Of a DNA stretch of 64,000 nucleotides, positions 54,551 through 63,886 are shown one piece after another. The DNA is taken from the NCBI RefSeq assembly GCF_030252425.1, contig NZ_CP126994.1:1922001-1986000 (forward strand). Direction: 5' to 3'. Below the pieces are notes generated by a model. That model saw only the letters and a program-made list of their open reading frames with translations, ran no database searches and had not been told where the DNA came from. Within the stretch, counting starts at the first letter, position 1. Every line of letters starts with the position of its first letter. Source of the DNA: Acidisoma sp. PAMC 29798 (GTDB lineage: Bacteria; Pseudomonadota; Alphaproteobacteria; Acetobacterales; Acetobacteraceae). The translations under genes were made by a program, and so were the position numbers.

Positions 54551-54670
54551 GACGCAGATCCCATTTGTGGCCGAGAGCAGTCATAACTGTCGGGGGTCGG
54601 TGCGGTCTTGCCAAGGGCTGGCAGTGCAACTGCTTCGCCGAAGCACAATCGCACGACACTCACCTTCATC

Positions 54671-54770
54671 GTCATGCGCGGACTTGATCCGCGCACCTAC
54701 CCATCGTGGCGCCTTGACGGCGACTGGGCACCGGAACGGGTAGGCCCGCGGATCAAGTCCGCGGGTGACG
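54671..54770. repeat. Dispersed inverted-repeat element, family B, copy 1
   Basis: The left arm GTCATGCGCGGACTTGATCC...CCTACCC and the right arm GGGTAGGCCCGCGGATCAAG...GGGTGACG are inverted copies with a loop of about 40 bases between them. The core GGACTTGATCC recurs in the element at 58278. It lies between the MBL and dienelactone hydrolase genes. Confidence 0.75.
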
Positions 54771-54811
54771 GGGACGGGAAACTGGGGGGGACAGCACGCA
54801 TCCGAGATCCC

Positions 54812-55564
54812 CTACCGCAACGCCCGGCTGAATAGCGCGAGGGCGGCGTCGTAACCGAAACGCGCAAGCTCGGGGTCGTAACGGGGTCCCTCATCCCGCA
54901 TGAAGGCATGGGCGGCATTGACCTCATGCCACTCGAAACTCGCATCGAGCGCCGCCAAGCGCTCATGGATCACCGCGCGGCCCTCGGGTGGCACATGCGG
55001 GTCCTGCCGCCCGAAAACCATCAGCAACTCACCGGCAATTTCGCCGGCACGGGCGAGGCTGTCGTCGCCCCCCGCGCCCAGCGTATGGCCATGCAGATCG
55101 GTGGCGTAGAAGCAGGCCGTTGCCTTCACGTCGGGCTGCAGCGCCGCGCGAAACGCCAAATGCCCACCGAGACAGACGCCGAAGGCACCCAAAGCGCCGG
55201 TCGACGCCGGATGGTCTCGCAAGTGATCCAGCGCCGCCCGCGCATCGGCATCATGCGCCGCGACGGTCTTTTCGAATTTGAGGTCGTTGCCGCGCTTGGT
55301 GCCTTCGGTGTCATAGGCCAGCACCGTCCCGGCGGGCTCATACTCATGATAGACCTCGGGCACGCCGACCACGAAGCCATGCCCGGCCAAATAGGCCGCC
55401 GTGCGGCGGATCGGCGCCGTCACCTGATAGATCTCGGAATAGAGCAGGATCGCCGGAAACCGCCCCGCCGCTGCCGGCCGCAAAAGATGCAGCCGCATGA
55501 CGCCGCTCGGCGTCGCAATATCGGCAAAGGCGTCGGCTTCGAGCCGCATGGCGTCCGTCCTCAT
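54812..55564 (-). CDS. Dienelactone hydrolase family protein
   Basis: 250 aa alpha/beta hydrolase. The nucleophile Cys is in GAFGVCLGGHLAFRAAL, Asp in MVFGRQDPHVPPEGR and His in EVNAAHAFMRDEGP. This is the Cys-Asp-His triad of dienelactone hydrolases, which open muconolactone-type rings in aromatic degradation. Specific pathway genes are not adjacent, so another ester substrate is possible. Confidence 0.9.
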   Translation of the reverse strand: MRTDAMRLEADAFADIATPSGVMRLHLLRPAAAGRFPAILLYSEIYQVTAPIRRTAAYLAGHGFVVGVPEVYHEYEPAGTVLAYDTEGTKRGNDLKFEKTVAAHDADARAALDHLRDHPASTGALGAFGVCLGGHLAFRAALQPDVKATACFYATDLHGHTLGAGGDDSLARAGEIAGELLMVFGRQDPHVPPEGRAVIHERLAALDASFEWHEVNAAHAFMRDEGPRYDPELARFGYDAALALFSRALR

Positions 55565-55725
55565 TCAGAGGCCGGCATCCTGAACGCCGCGCGGACCGCG
55601 CGCCAGGGCATCGCTGCCCGCCGGGTGTGACATTTCCTTCACAGCCCCGTTCGCGCTAGATGGCGGTTCGCGCGCGGGCCGGCCGGGGCGGATCTGCACG
55701 CACAAGAGAGACTGAGGAGCAGCCG

Positions 55726-57267
55726 ATGACCCCGAACGAGGAGATCGCGACCGAAATCGCGCGCCGGCGAACCTTCGCCATCATCTCCCATCCCGATGCC
55801 GGCAAAACCACCCTGACCGAGCGGCTTCTGCGCGCCGGTGGCGCCATTCAGCTCGCCGGCAATGTCCGCGCCAAGGGTGAGCGGCGCCGCACACGGTCGG
55901 ACTGGATGGGCATCGAGCGCGATCGCGGCATCTCTGTCGTCACCTCCGTGATGACCTTCGAATACGAGGGCTGCGTCTTCAACCTGCTCGACACGCCGGG
56001 CCATGAGGACTTTTCCGAGGATACCTACCGCACGCTGACCGCGGTGGATTCGGCGGTGATGGTGATCGACGCCGCCAAGGGCATCGAGGAGCGAACGCGC
56101 AAGCTGTTCGAAATCTGCCGCCTGCGCGACATTCCGATCATCACCTTCATCAACAAGATGGACCGCGAAGCGCGCGACCCCTTCGACTTGCTGGATGAGG
56201 TCGCCAATACCCTGGCGCTGGACACCGCGCCGGTCACCTGGCCGGTCGGCCGCGCCTCGGACTTCGCAGGAACCTATGACCTGCGGACGCGGGATTTTCA
56301 TCTCACCACGCCGCTCGGCCAATCAGATCCCCGTATGATCACCTTGGCTGAGGAGGTCGATCTCGCCCGCGCCGCCTTGCCCGAGTTCGAGGTCGATGCC
56401 TTCCTGGCCGGCCACCTCACGCCAACCTTCTTCGGCAGTGCCATCAAGGATATCGGCGTCGAGGATCTGCTCAACGCTCTCGCCGATTTCGGCCCCAAGC
56501 CCCGCGCCCAGCCCGCAGATACGCGGGTGGTGCAGGCGACAGAGCCCAATCTCACGGCGCTGGTCTTCAAGATCCAGGCGAATATGGACCCCAATCACCG
56601 CGACCGGATCGCCTTCGCGCGGGTCTGCTCGGGCAAGTTGGTGCGCGGCATGCGCCTCAAGCAGGTACGGACCGGCAAGCTCATCCCCCTGCACGCCCCG
56701 CAATTCTTCTTCGCGCGGGATCGCGCCTTGGCCGAGGAAGCCTATGCCGGGGATGTCGTCGGCATTCCCAATCACGGCACCCTGCGCATCGGCGATACGC
56801 TGAGCGCCGAGGAGACGCTGAACTTCGTCGGCGTGCCCTATTTCGCGCCGGAGATTCTGCGCCGCGTTCATCTCGACGACGCCATGAAGGCCAAGAAGCT
56901 GCGCCAGGCGCTTCAAGAACTGGCCGAGGAAGGCGTGGTGCAGCTGTTCCGCCCGCAGGACGGGTCGCCGCCCATCGTCGGCGTCGTCGGCACCTTGCAG
57001 CTCGACGTGCTCGCCGCACGGCTGGCGGGCGAATACGGCACCTCCATCACCTTCGAATCGACGCCGTATTCTTTGGCGCGCTGGGTCACCGGGGACCGTG
57101 TGGCCCTGGCCAATTTCATCGCCGTGCAGCGGACCGCCATGGCCGATGATGTGGATGGCGACCCGGTCTTCCTGGCCAGTTCCGCCTTCATGATGAAGCG
57201 GGCGACAGAGGGGAATGCGACCTTGAGCTTCCGCGACATCAAGGACATCCGACCCGAAGCGGCCTAA
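55726..57267 (+). CDS. prfC: Peptide chain release factor 3
   Basis: 513 aa from ATG 55726, with GAGGAG 6 bases upstream. The translational GTPase motifs are FAIISHPDAGKTTLTERLL (G1), RGISVVTSVMTF (G2), LLDTPGHEDFSEDTYR (G3) and FINKMDREARDP (G4). The C-terminal part has the RF3-specific QFFFARDRALAEEAYAGD and GVVGTLQLDVLAARLAGEYG. RF3 recycles RF1/RF2 from the ribosome after termination. It is followed by a 2-hydroxyacid dehydrogenase 15 bases downstream. Confidence 0.97.
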   Translation: MTPNEEIATEIARRRTFAIISHPDAGKTTLTERLLRAGGAIQLAGNVRAKGERRRTRSDWMGIERDRGISVVTSVMTFEYEGCVFNLLDTPGHEDFSEDTYRTLTAVDSAVMVIDAAKGIEERTRKLFEICRLRDIPIITFINKMDREARDPFDLLDEVANTLALDTAPVTWPVGRASDFAGTYDLRTRDFHLTTPLGQSDPRMITLAEEVDLARAALPEFEVDAFLAGHLTPTFFGSAIKDIGVEDLLNALADFGPKPRAQPADTRVVQATEPNLTALVFKIQANMDPNHRDRIAFARVCSGKLVRGMRLKQVRTGKLIPLHAPQFFFARDRALAEEAYAGDVVGIPNHGTLRIGDTLSAEETLNFVGVPYFAPEILRRVHLDDAMKAKKLRQALQELAEEGVVQLFRPQDGSPPIVGVVGTLQLDVLAARLAGEYGTSITFESTPYSLARWVTGDRVALANFIAVQRTAMADDVDGDPVFLASSAFMMKRATEGNATLSFRDIKDIRPEAA

Positions 57268-57282
57268 CGAGAAAGAGCCATT

Positions 57283-58266
57283 ATGACCAAGATCGCCGTA
57301 TTGGATGACTGGCAGGGCATTGCCCGCCAGAGTGCCGACTGGTCGAAGCTTGAGGCGCGGGCAGAGGTCGTGTTCTTCGATGAGGCCTTCGCAGATGAGG
57401 ACGCCGCCGCCGCAGGCTTGGCGGAGTTCGACATCCTGCTGTCTATGCGCGAGCGCACGCCGATGCCGCGCTCGCTGATCCAGCGTCTGCCAAAGCTCGC
57501 CATGCTGGGCATCACCGGTGCCGCGAATCCCTCCCTCGATGTGGCGGCTTGCACCGAGCGTGGCATCGCCGTCTGCAATACCGTCGGTTACGGAAGCGGC
57601 GCCTTCGCGACCGCCGAACTGGCGCTCGGCCTGCTGATCGCCGCCGCGCGCGGCATTCCCCAAGGCGATGCCGGCATCCGGCAGGGCGAATTCCAGCACG
57701 GCGTTCCAGTCGGCATCAGCCTGGCGGGCAAGACCCTCGGCCTGATCGGCCTCGGCCGGTTGGGCGCGCGTATGGCGCGTTACGGCGAGGCGCTGGACAT
57801 GACGATCCTCGCCTGGAGTCAAAACCTGACGGCCGAGACGGCGCAGGAAGCCGGCGCGGAACTCGTCTCCAAGGACGAATTGCTGGAGGGATCGGACGCG
57901 ATCAGCCTGCATCTGGTGCTGTCGCCCCGCAGCCGGGGCATCATCGGTGCGGCCGATATCGCCCGCATGAAGCCGGGCGCAATCCTGATCAATACCTCAC
58001 GCGGGCCCTTGGTCGATGAGGCAGCGCTCATCGCGGCGGTGACGGCCGGTCGGATCGTCGCGGCGCTGGATGTCTTCGACCGGGAGCCGCTGCCTGCCGA
58101 CCATCCGCTGCGCACCGCGCCGAATACGGTACTGACACCGCATCTGGGCTATGGCGTCGCCGAGACCTGGGCCGTGTTTTATCCGCAAAGCGTCGAGAAC
58201 GCCGTGTCGTTCCTCGACGGCAAGCCATTGCGGGTGATCAACCCGGAGGTTTTGGCCGCCGGCTGA
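57283..58266 (+). CDS. D-2-hydroxyacid dehydrogenase
   Basis: 327 aa. The cofactor loop is LGLIGLGRLGARMARYG, with NTSRGPLVDEAALIAAV (catalytic Arg), ALDVFDREPLPADHPLR (Glu) and TPHLGYGVAETW (His) forming the D-2-hydroxyacid triad. Substrates of the group range from glyoxylate to phosphoglycerate; the N-terminal LDDWQGIARQSADW fits the subgroup annotated only as D-2-hydroxyacid dehydrogenase. It closes the prfC operon; an inverted repeat follows 12 bases later. Confidence 0.93.
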   Translation: MTKIAVLDDWQGIARQSADWSKLEARAEVVFFDEAFADEDAAAAGLAEFDILLSMRERTPMPRSLIQRLPKLAMLGITGAANPSLDVAACTERGIAVCNTVGYGSGAFATAELALGLLIAAARGIPQGDAGIRQGEFQHGVPVGISLAGKTLGLIGLGRLGARMARYGEALDMTILAWSQNLTAETAQEAGAELVSKDELLEGSDAISLHLVLSPRSRGIIGAADIARMKPGAILINTSRGPLVDEAALIAAVTAGRIVAALDVFDREPLPADHPLRTAPNTVLTPHLGYGVAETWAVFYPQSVENAVSFLDGKPLRVINPEVLAAG

Positions 58267-58277
58267 GATTTTCCGGC

Positions 58278-58405
58278 GAATAAAGTTTTTTGTCATCCCC
58301 GGACTTGATCCGGGGACCTACCCATTCGGGCGCCCACACGTCGTCAAGTCGCCCCGACGGGTAGGTGCGCGGGTCAAGCCCGCGCATGACGAAAGAACTT
58401 TATTC
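58278..58405. repeat. Dispersed inverted-repeat element, family B, copy 2
   Basis: GAATAAAGTTTTTTGTCAT at 58278-58296 is matched by ATGACGAAAGAACTTTATTC at 58386-58405 as the outer arms. The inner arms carry the family core GGACTTGATCC and GGTCAAGCC with CCTACCC/GGGTAGG. It lies between convergent genes (2-hydroxyacid dehydrogenase and murA) and may act as a bidirectional terminator. Confidence 0.8.
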
Positions 58406-58415
58406 GTGGAGCCTT

Positions 58416-59678
58416 CTACTCGCTGAAACGCTCGACCCGCGCGCCCACGGCAGACAGCTTGCCCTCGACATCCTCATAGCCGCGATCGAGGTGATAGACG
58501 CGGCTGACGACGGTCTCGCCCTTGGCGGCGAGGCCGGCGAGGATCAGCGATGACGAGGCCCGAAGGTCGGTCGCCATCACCGGCGCGCCGTGGAGCGAAT
58601 CAACCCCCCGCACGATGGCCGAGGATCCATGCACATTTACCCGCGCCCCCATGCGGGTGAGCTCAGAGACATGCATGAAGCGGTTTTCGAAGATCGATTC
58701 GGTGATCATCGACGCGCCCTCGGCGACCACCATCATGGCCATGAACTGGGCCTGCATATCGGTCGGGAAACCCGGATAGGGCTCGGTCATGACATCCACG
58801 CCGTGCAGGCCATTGGCCCGGCGGACGCGCACGCCCTCGGGCACTTCGGTGATGAGGATGCCGGCGTCTTCCATGCTGCGGGCGACGGCGCCGAGATGCT
58901 CCATCCGCGCGTCCCGCAACACCACGTCACCGCCCGCAATACCCACGGCGCAGGCATAGGTGCCGGTCTCGATGCGGTCGGGAATGATCGCATGGGTCGC
59001 GGCATGCAGCTTCTCGACGCCCTCGATCACCAGTTCGCCGGTGCCGATTCCCGAAATCCGGGCGCCCATGGCGACCAGGCAATGGCACAGGTCGATGATC
59101 TCAGGCTCACGCGCCGCGTTGCGCAGCAAGGTGGTGCCCTCGGCAAGGCTCGCCGCCATCAGCAGGTTCTCGGTCGCGCCAACGGAGGGCATCGGGAAGA
59201 TGATGGTGGCGCCGCGCAGGCGCCCGGCGACCTTCGCGACGACATAACCGAAATCGAGTTCGATCTCGGCGCCCATCTGCTGCAGGCCCTTGAGATGCAG
59301 ATCGACCGGGCGGGTGCCGATGGCGCAGCCACCGGGCAGGGAGACGCGGGCCTCCCCCATGCGGGCGAGCAATGGCCCAAGCACGAGAATGGAGGCGCGC
59401 ATCTTGCGCACGATGTCGTACGGCGCCTCGGTATTGGTAATCGGACCGCCAAGGGACAGGGAACGTCCGTCATTGCCTGTGCGCTCGACGGCGATGCCGT
59501 GCTGCGCGAGCAGGGAAGACATCGTCTCAATATCGGCGAGGCGCGGCACGCGGGTGAGAAGCAGGCGGTCTTCTGTGAGGAGCCCCGCCGCCATAAGGGG
59601 AAGGGCCGCATTCTTGGCCCCGCCAATGGGAATTTCGCCATGCAGCGGCCGGCCGCCGACGATCCTGATGCTGTCCAT
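58416..59678 (-). CDS. murA: UDP-N-acetylglucosamine 1-carboxyvinyltransferase
   Basis: 420 aa EPSP-synthase-like enzyme. [29 protein letters not shown] opens the fold, the catalytic Cys is in [18 protein letters not shown], and [24 protein letters not shown] and [16 protein letters not shown] follow. It transfers enolpyruvate to UDP-GlcNAc, the first committed step of peptidoglycan synthesis. It is downstream of dcd on the same strand (17-base gap). Confidence 0.97.
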   Translation of the reverse strand: MDSIRIVGGRPLHGEIPIGGAKNAALPLMAAGLLTEDRLLLTRVPRLADIETMSSLLAQHGIAVERTGNDGRSLSLGGPITNTEAPYDIVRKMRASILVLGPLLARMGEARVSLPGGCAIGTRPVDLHLKGLQQMGAEIELDFGYVVAKVAGRLRGATIIFPMPSVGATENLLMAASLAEGTTLLRNAAREPEIIDLCHCLVAMGARISGIGTGELVIEGVEKLHAATHAIIPDRIETGTYACAVGIAGGDVVLRDARMEHLGAVARSMEDAGILITEVPEGVRVRRANGLHGVDVMTEPYPGFPTDMQAQFMAMMVVAEGASMITESIFENRFMHVSELTRMGARVNVHGSSAIVRGVDSLHGAPVMATDLRASSSLILAGLAAKGETVVSRVYHLDRGYEDVEGKLSAVGARVERFSE

Positions 59679-59695
59679 ATATCCGATCCGATCCG

Positions 59696-60250
59696 CTACA
59701 TGCGGGGCAGTGCGACGCCGCGCTGCCCCATGTATTTGCCTGCCTTGTCGGCGTAACTGACGTCCGGGGGCCCTTCGCCGCGCAGGAAAAGGAACTGGCA
59801 GATCCCCTCACCCGCATAGATTCGGGCCGGCAGCGGCGTCGTATTGCTGATCTCGATGGTGACCTGGCCTTCCCATTCGGGCTCCAGCGGGGTCACGTTC
59901 ACGATGATGCCGCAACGCGCATAGGTCGATTTGCCCAGGCAGATCACCAGCACATCGCGCGGAATGCGAAAATATTCGATGGTATGGGCCAGCGCGAAGC
60001 TGTTTGGCGGGATGATGCAAACGTCCTGCTTGCGATCGACGAAGCTCGACGGATTGAAGTTCTTCGGATCGACGATTGCCGAATCGACATTCGTGAAGAT
60101 CTTGAAGTCATCCGCGACCCGCGCGTCATAGCCATAGGACGACAGCCCATAGCTGATTACGCCCTCACGCTTCTGGGTTTCGACGAAGGGCTCGATCATG
60201 CCGTGCTCGGTCGCCAGGCGGCGGATGACGTGGTCGGGCAGCACAGGCAT
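59696..60250 (-). CDS. dcd: dCTP deaminase
   Basis: 184 aa trimeric dUTPase-fold enzyme. The N-terminal [74 protein letters not shown] and the catalytic Glu in [16 protein letters not shown] are family motifs. It makes dUTP from dCTP for dTMP synthesis. It sits upstream of murA, an arrangement common in alphaproteobacteria. Confidence 0.97.
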   Translation of the reverse strand: MPVLPDHVIRRLATEHGMIEPFVETQKREGVISYGLSSYGYDARVADDFKIFTNVDSAIVDPKNFNPSSFVDRKQDVCIIPPNSFALAHTIEYFRIPRDVLVICLGKSTYARCGIIVNVTPLEPEWEGQVTIEISNTTPLPARIYAGEGICQFLFLRGEGPPDVSYADKAGKYMGQRGVALPRM

Positions 60251-60327
60251 GGCATTGGCTCCGGCGGGTGGATGCGGAACTGCCGCTCATACCCTAAGCC
60301 AGAGGGTGCATCCTAGTGGTGCGATTC

Positions 60328-60519
60328 TCAAAACGCTGATTTGTCTGTCTCGGGCCCTGGGGACTGAAGCGGCTCCGGATCGGGCGCCTCACGGCCCCGC
60401 TCCTGCACCTTGCGGCGGCGAAGGTTGGCGCGCAGCGCCGCGGCCTGGCGCGCTTCCCGCGCGATGCGGGCGCGCTCGGCATGCGTCAGAGGGGGCGTAT
60501 TGGGCTGTGTATCGGTCAC
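60328..60519 (-). CDS. Small conserved basic protein
   Basis: 63 aa from a GTG at 60519 (an ATG at 60564 gives 78 aa). It is mostly one charged helix, AERARIAREARQAAALRANL followed by RRRKVQERGRE, with an acidic-polar tail. Short proteins of this kind are frequent near murA/dcd in alphaproteobacteria. No function is known. It is on the same strand upstream of dcd. Confidence 0.6.
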   Translation of the reverse strand: MTDTQPNTPPLTHAERARIAREARQAAALRANLRRRKVQERGREAPDPEPLQSPGPETDKSAF

Positions 60520-60790
60520 GATCGCACATGAAGCGGGTCGGTTCGGCAAGTCAAACCGCGCCATCCGCCATCAGGGAAACGCTTCCCTCTCAACATCGCT
60601 GTCGCAACGGCTTGATCCATTACCCATATCCAGGCGTAATGACGCTAAGGTAGCGCGGTGCGGCAGGGGTCAGGTCAACGTCATTCCAGACCCTCCGACA
60701 TTATTCGCTTTGGGAGTGTTATTCTCCAGTGGACAAGTTTGACGGCGGCTTGAGGTCATTCGCGCATCAAAACTTCGCCGATCATCATCG

Positions 60791-62515
60791 ATGAGATCTG
60801 ATCGTTCGCCTCACGCAATGCCCGCTTTGAATACCGTGAGCCGGCTGAGCCTGGCCCATTTCGAGCGTCTGGTGGCGGATACGCCGCGCGCTGTCATCTG
60901 TGCCGATGCGTCTCTCACCGTCACCTATTGGAACGCGGCGGCCGAGACGCTGTTCGGGTGGCGTGCTGACGACGCCGTCGGCCGGACGATCGACGACCTC
61001 ATTCCAGGTCCGTTGCGGGCGGCGATCGGCGCCAGCCTCGCCCGCCTTCGGGCGGAGACCGGCGCGACCTTCATCAGCGAGACGATGGAGCTTGTCTCAG
61101 AGCACCCCGACGGCACCGAAATCTCAGCCGAAGTCACCCTTTCCTGCTGGTATGAGGAGGATGGGCAGCCTGGCTTGTGGATTTCCGCACGGGATGTGAC
61201 CGGCAAGCGCGATGCGGAAACCCGCCTGTTGCACCTCGCTCACAATGATCCTTTGACGGGCTTGGCGAACCGCGCCTTCCTGACGGAGGCGCTTCAACGG
61301 GCTGAAGATACGGGCGTCCTCGTCGCGCTTATCCTGTTGAACCTAGATGGCTTCAGCCACGCCAATGACGCGCTCGGGCATGAAGCCGGGGACGCCGTCT
61401 TGCGAGAGGTCGCCGCCCGGATGAAGCTGCGGCTCGGCGACCGCGGCCTGCTCGTTCGGCTCGGCGGGGACGAATTCGCGGTGCTCCTAACTGATCCCGC
61501 CGCCAGCGCTGCGCCGGAAGCGATCGCCCATGAGTTGCAGGACAGCCTGATCCCTAAGCTGCTGTTTCTCGGTGATCGCGTTTTCAACATCGGTGCCAGC
61601 GCCGGCATCGCGGCCTTTCATGCCGGGGAAGCCGGAACCTTGCTCGCCAATGCCGATCTCGCGCTCTATCGCGCCAAAGGACTTGGGCGCGGCATGAGCC
61701 TCACCTTCGAGCCGGCCATGCGCGCAGATTACGACGCGCGGCAAATCCTGGAGCGAGAGGTGCGCCAGGCGACGGAACAAGGGCAGTTCACCCTGTTCTA
61801 TCAGCCTCAGGTGCGTCTGCCTGACCGGGCGATCATCAGTGTCGAGGCGTTGATGCGGTGGCGTCACCCCACACGCGGGCTGCTGACGCCGGCGGAATTC
61901 CTGGCTGTCCTGGAAGTCAGTGCGCCGTCCGCCGAGGTAGGGGAATGGGTGATCGACGAAGCCTGCCGCCAGGCCGCCGTCTGGTGGGCTACAGGCCTGT
62001 CTTTGCGCGTCGCGGTGAATGTCTTCCCCGAGCAATTGCGGCGCGGCAATCTCGATACCGTGGTGGAGGCGGCCTTGGCGCGCCATAAGCTGCCGCCCGC
62101 GGCGATTGAACTAGAACTGACCGAGCGGCTGGTGATGACCAGTGCAGATGCGACCCTCGCGCCCTTATGGCGGCTGCATGAGCGCGGCGTCGCCATCGCC
62201 TTCGACGATTTCGGCACCGGCTTCGCTTCACTCTCAACGTTGAAGCGTTTTCCGATGACGCGCCTGAAGATCGACCGCAGCTTCGTGACCAACCTAGGCG
62301 CGGACCCGTACGATGCGGCGATCGTGGAGGCGGTCCTCACCTTGGGGCGTAGCCTGAAGCTCGACATCATCGCCGAAGGGGTCGAGACGGAGACGCAGGA
62401 AGACTATCTCATTCGGCATGGCTGCCTTGAGGCGCAAGGCTATCGCTACGGTCGGCCGATGCCGCCGGAGGAGATAGGGGCTACGGCGGGGACAGTGCAG
62501 TACCGGGGCTCGTAA
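60791..62515 (+). CDS. PAS-GGDEF-EAL cyclic-di-GMP enzyme
   Basis: 574 aa. Residues ~20-140 form a PAS sensor (PRAVICADASLTVTYWNAAAETLFGW). Then comes a GGDEF domain with LTGLANRAFLTEAL and intact RLGGDEFAVLL; the expected inhibitory RxxD five residues before GGDEF is not seen. The EAL domain has ISVEALMRWRHP, NVFPEQLRRGN, ELTERLVM, AFDDFGTGFASLSTLKRF, KIDRSFV and EGVET, the metal and catalytic set. It is cytoplasmic (no membrane helix) and may be bifunctional, making and degrading cyclic di-GMP in response to the PAS ligand. Confidence 0.95.
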   Translation: MRSDRSPHAMPALNTVSRLSLAHFERLVADTPRAVICADASLTVTYWNAAAETLFGWRADDAVGRTIDDLIPGPLRAAIGASLARLRAETGATFISETMELVSEHPDGTEISAEVTLSCWYEEDGQPGLWISARDVTGKRDAETRLLHLAHNDPLTGLANRAFLTEALQRAEDTGVLVALILLNLDGFSHANDALGHEAGDAVLREVAARMKLRLGDRGLLVRLGGDEFAVLLTDPAASAAPEAIAHELQDSLIPKLLFLGDRVFNIGASAGIAAFHAGEAGTLLANADLALYRAKGLGRGMSLTFEPAMRADYDARQILEREVRQATEQGQFTLFYQPQVRLPDRAIISVEALMRWRHPTRGLLTPAEFLAVLEVSAPSAEVGEWVIDEACRQAAVWWATGLSLRVAVNVFPEQLRRGNLDTVVEAALARHKLPPAAIELELTERLVMTSADATLAPLWRLHERGVAIAFDDFGTGFASLSTLKRFPMTRLKIDRSFVTNLGADPYDAAIVEAVLTLGRSLKLDIIAEGVETETQEDYLIRHGCLEAQGYRYGRPMPPEEIGATAGTVQYRGS

Positions 62516-62672
62516 CGGTTTTTTCGTGACGGTCCCTTCGGCGCGAGGCCCGTCCGTATCCTCCAAAAGGATGATAGAGCTTTAGTTTGGGAGTCGATCT
62601 ACCTATCTGGTCATCCGTTGATGTCCCATTTGGGACATGCGATTTATGCTTGGCCTTCGCACGGAGCCGGGT

Positions 62673-62972
62673 ATGCCCAACACCAAACGAGCGGATCTCG
62701 TCCTTTTGGTCCAGGACAGCGCGCTTTTACATCTTACGCATGATCGCGCGCGCCTGCGCCGTCTGCAGGATGTCAAACATCATCGCACGCTCGCTGCGTA
62801 TCAGATGCACCATCAATTGGATTCTCATGGCGTCGATGCATTAACGACGTCACTCAGTCTTGGCCGCATCGTTGATACATCACCGAAACCGAGCCTCGCC
62901 GACAGCGTCGAAATGTTACTGGAACAGGGTTATACCCGCAGTCAGTTGCGGTTACGCGGAACGCAGGAATGA
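62673..62972 (+). CDS. Hypothetical protein
   Basis: 99 aa from ATG 62673, with GGAG 6 bases upstream. Not recognised. It has a helical N-terminus (DLVLLVQDSALLHLTHDRAR) rich in His, and a Leu-rich C-terminus (SVEMLLEQGYTRSQLRLRG). G+C is near 55 percent, lower than its neighbours, so it may be a recent acquisition. The ribosome site is the main support. Confidence 0.5.
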   Translation: MPNTKRADLVLLVQDSALLHLTHDRARLRRLQDVKHHRTLAAYQMHHQLDSHGVDALTTSLSLGRIVDTSPKPSLADSVEMLLEQGYTRSQLRLRGTQE

Positions 62973-63078
62973 GCGTGAGACCCGGAGTTACTCTTCAGTA
63001 AAAACCACAACGGTATTTGAAGTGACTGGCGGGGCATTCGCGGGCTAGGAGTGCGATTGTCGGCGCCGAATTCGTCGA

Positions 63079-63360
63079 ATGGATGGACCCTTGGCCCTTA
63101 ATCTTCCCAAAAGCATCGTATTTTCGGGCGCCGCCGCACACACGGCTGGACAGGCTATCGACACAAACCCCTGGCCTGCCGGTTCGCAGGAAAACGCCCA
63201 ATGGGCGTCGGGCTGGATCGCGGCGCGCGTGCGCGCCAGTGACCCGCCTCTGCCGCCGCTTGGGCCGGAAAAGCGCCAGCAGGTTCGCACGTCCGCGGAC
63301 GGCTTGTGGGACGACGCCGCGCGCAGCAGCGCGCGAGACAATGACGACGACGCACACTGA
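63079..63360 (+). CDS. Small protein with RMF-like motif
   Basis: 93 aa from ATG 63079. The central AGQAIDTNPWPAGSQENAQW followed by ASGWIAA resembles the ribosome modulation factor pattern (NPY..G...A.W..GW..A). The C-terminus is acidic (ARDNDDDAH). No ribosome site is clear. If real, it may bind ribosomes or RNA in stationary phase. Its last bases run into the 19-bp tandem repeat. Confidence 0.45.
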   Translation: MDGPLALNLPKSIVFSGAAAHTAGQAIDTNPWPAGSQENAQWASGWIAARVRASDPPLPPLGPEKRQQVRTSADGLWDDAARSSARDNDDDAH

Positions 63361-63387
63361 GTTCTCAGACGCACACTGAGGTCTCAG
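63350..63387. repeat. 19-bp tandem duplication
   Basis: ACGCACACTGAGTTCTCAG (63350-63368) is followed directly by ACGCACACTGAGGTCTCAG (63369-63387), one mismatch. The second unit and the following bases also form a CACTGAG/CTCAGTG hairpin. It lies 28 bases before the 3' end of the tRNA on the minus strand. Confidence 0.8.
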
Positions 63388-63414
63388 TGGAACTAAGCGT
63401 GTGTCTGAAACCGC

Positions 63415-63489
<75 letters not shown>

Positions 63490-63580
63490 GCACCGAGGCG
63501 CGCGGCGGCTTTCTAGGCTGGGAGGGCGCGGGAAGCAACCCTGCTCACAAGCGTCCAGCCCAGCCCAGCCCGATCGGGGT

Positions 63581-63838
63581 TTACTGCGCGGAGTCGCCGT
63601 AGGCCGCCGCACCCTGCTCCTGCTGCAGCCGCATGTGTTTCTTGTATTCGTGGCGCTTGTACATGCCGAGGCCACAGCCCGCGGCCGCGCCCAGAACCGC
63701 ATGATGATGGGCGAGGTGGCCGCCCACAGCCCCCACCGCACCATACTTCAAACAGCCGCCCGGCTCCGCCTGGGCCACGCCCATCAGCAGGCCGGTCGTG
63801 GCCGCGACGGCAATCAGGTAACTGGGAAATCTCATCAT
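63581..63838 (-). CDS. Small exported Gly/His-rich protein
   Basis: 85 aa. A signal peptide (MMRFPSYLIAVAATTGLLMG then VAQAEP) ends at AQA. The mature part has GAVGAVGGHLAHHHAVLGAA and a basic YKRHEYKKHMRLQQEQ tail, with two Cys. The Gly-rich stretch resembles glycine-zipper-like small envelope proteins. GAGAG 7-12 bases before the ATG supports translation. Function unknown. Confidence 0.65.
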   Translation of the reverse strand: MMRFPSYLIAVAATTGLLMGVAQAEPGGCLKYGAVGAVGGHLAHHHAVLGAAAGCGLGMYKRHEYKKHMRLQQEQGAAAYGDSAQ

Positions 63839-63886
63839 GATCGATCTCTCACGGAATGAAGGCAGCGCACTGCCACGGTGGGCCTG

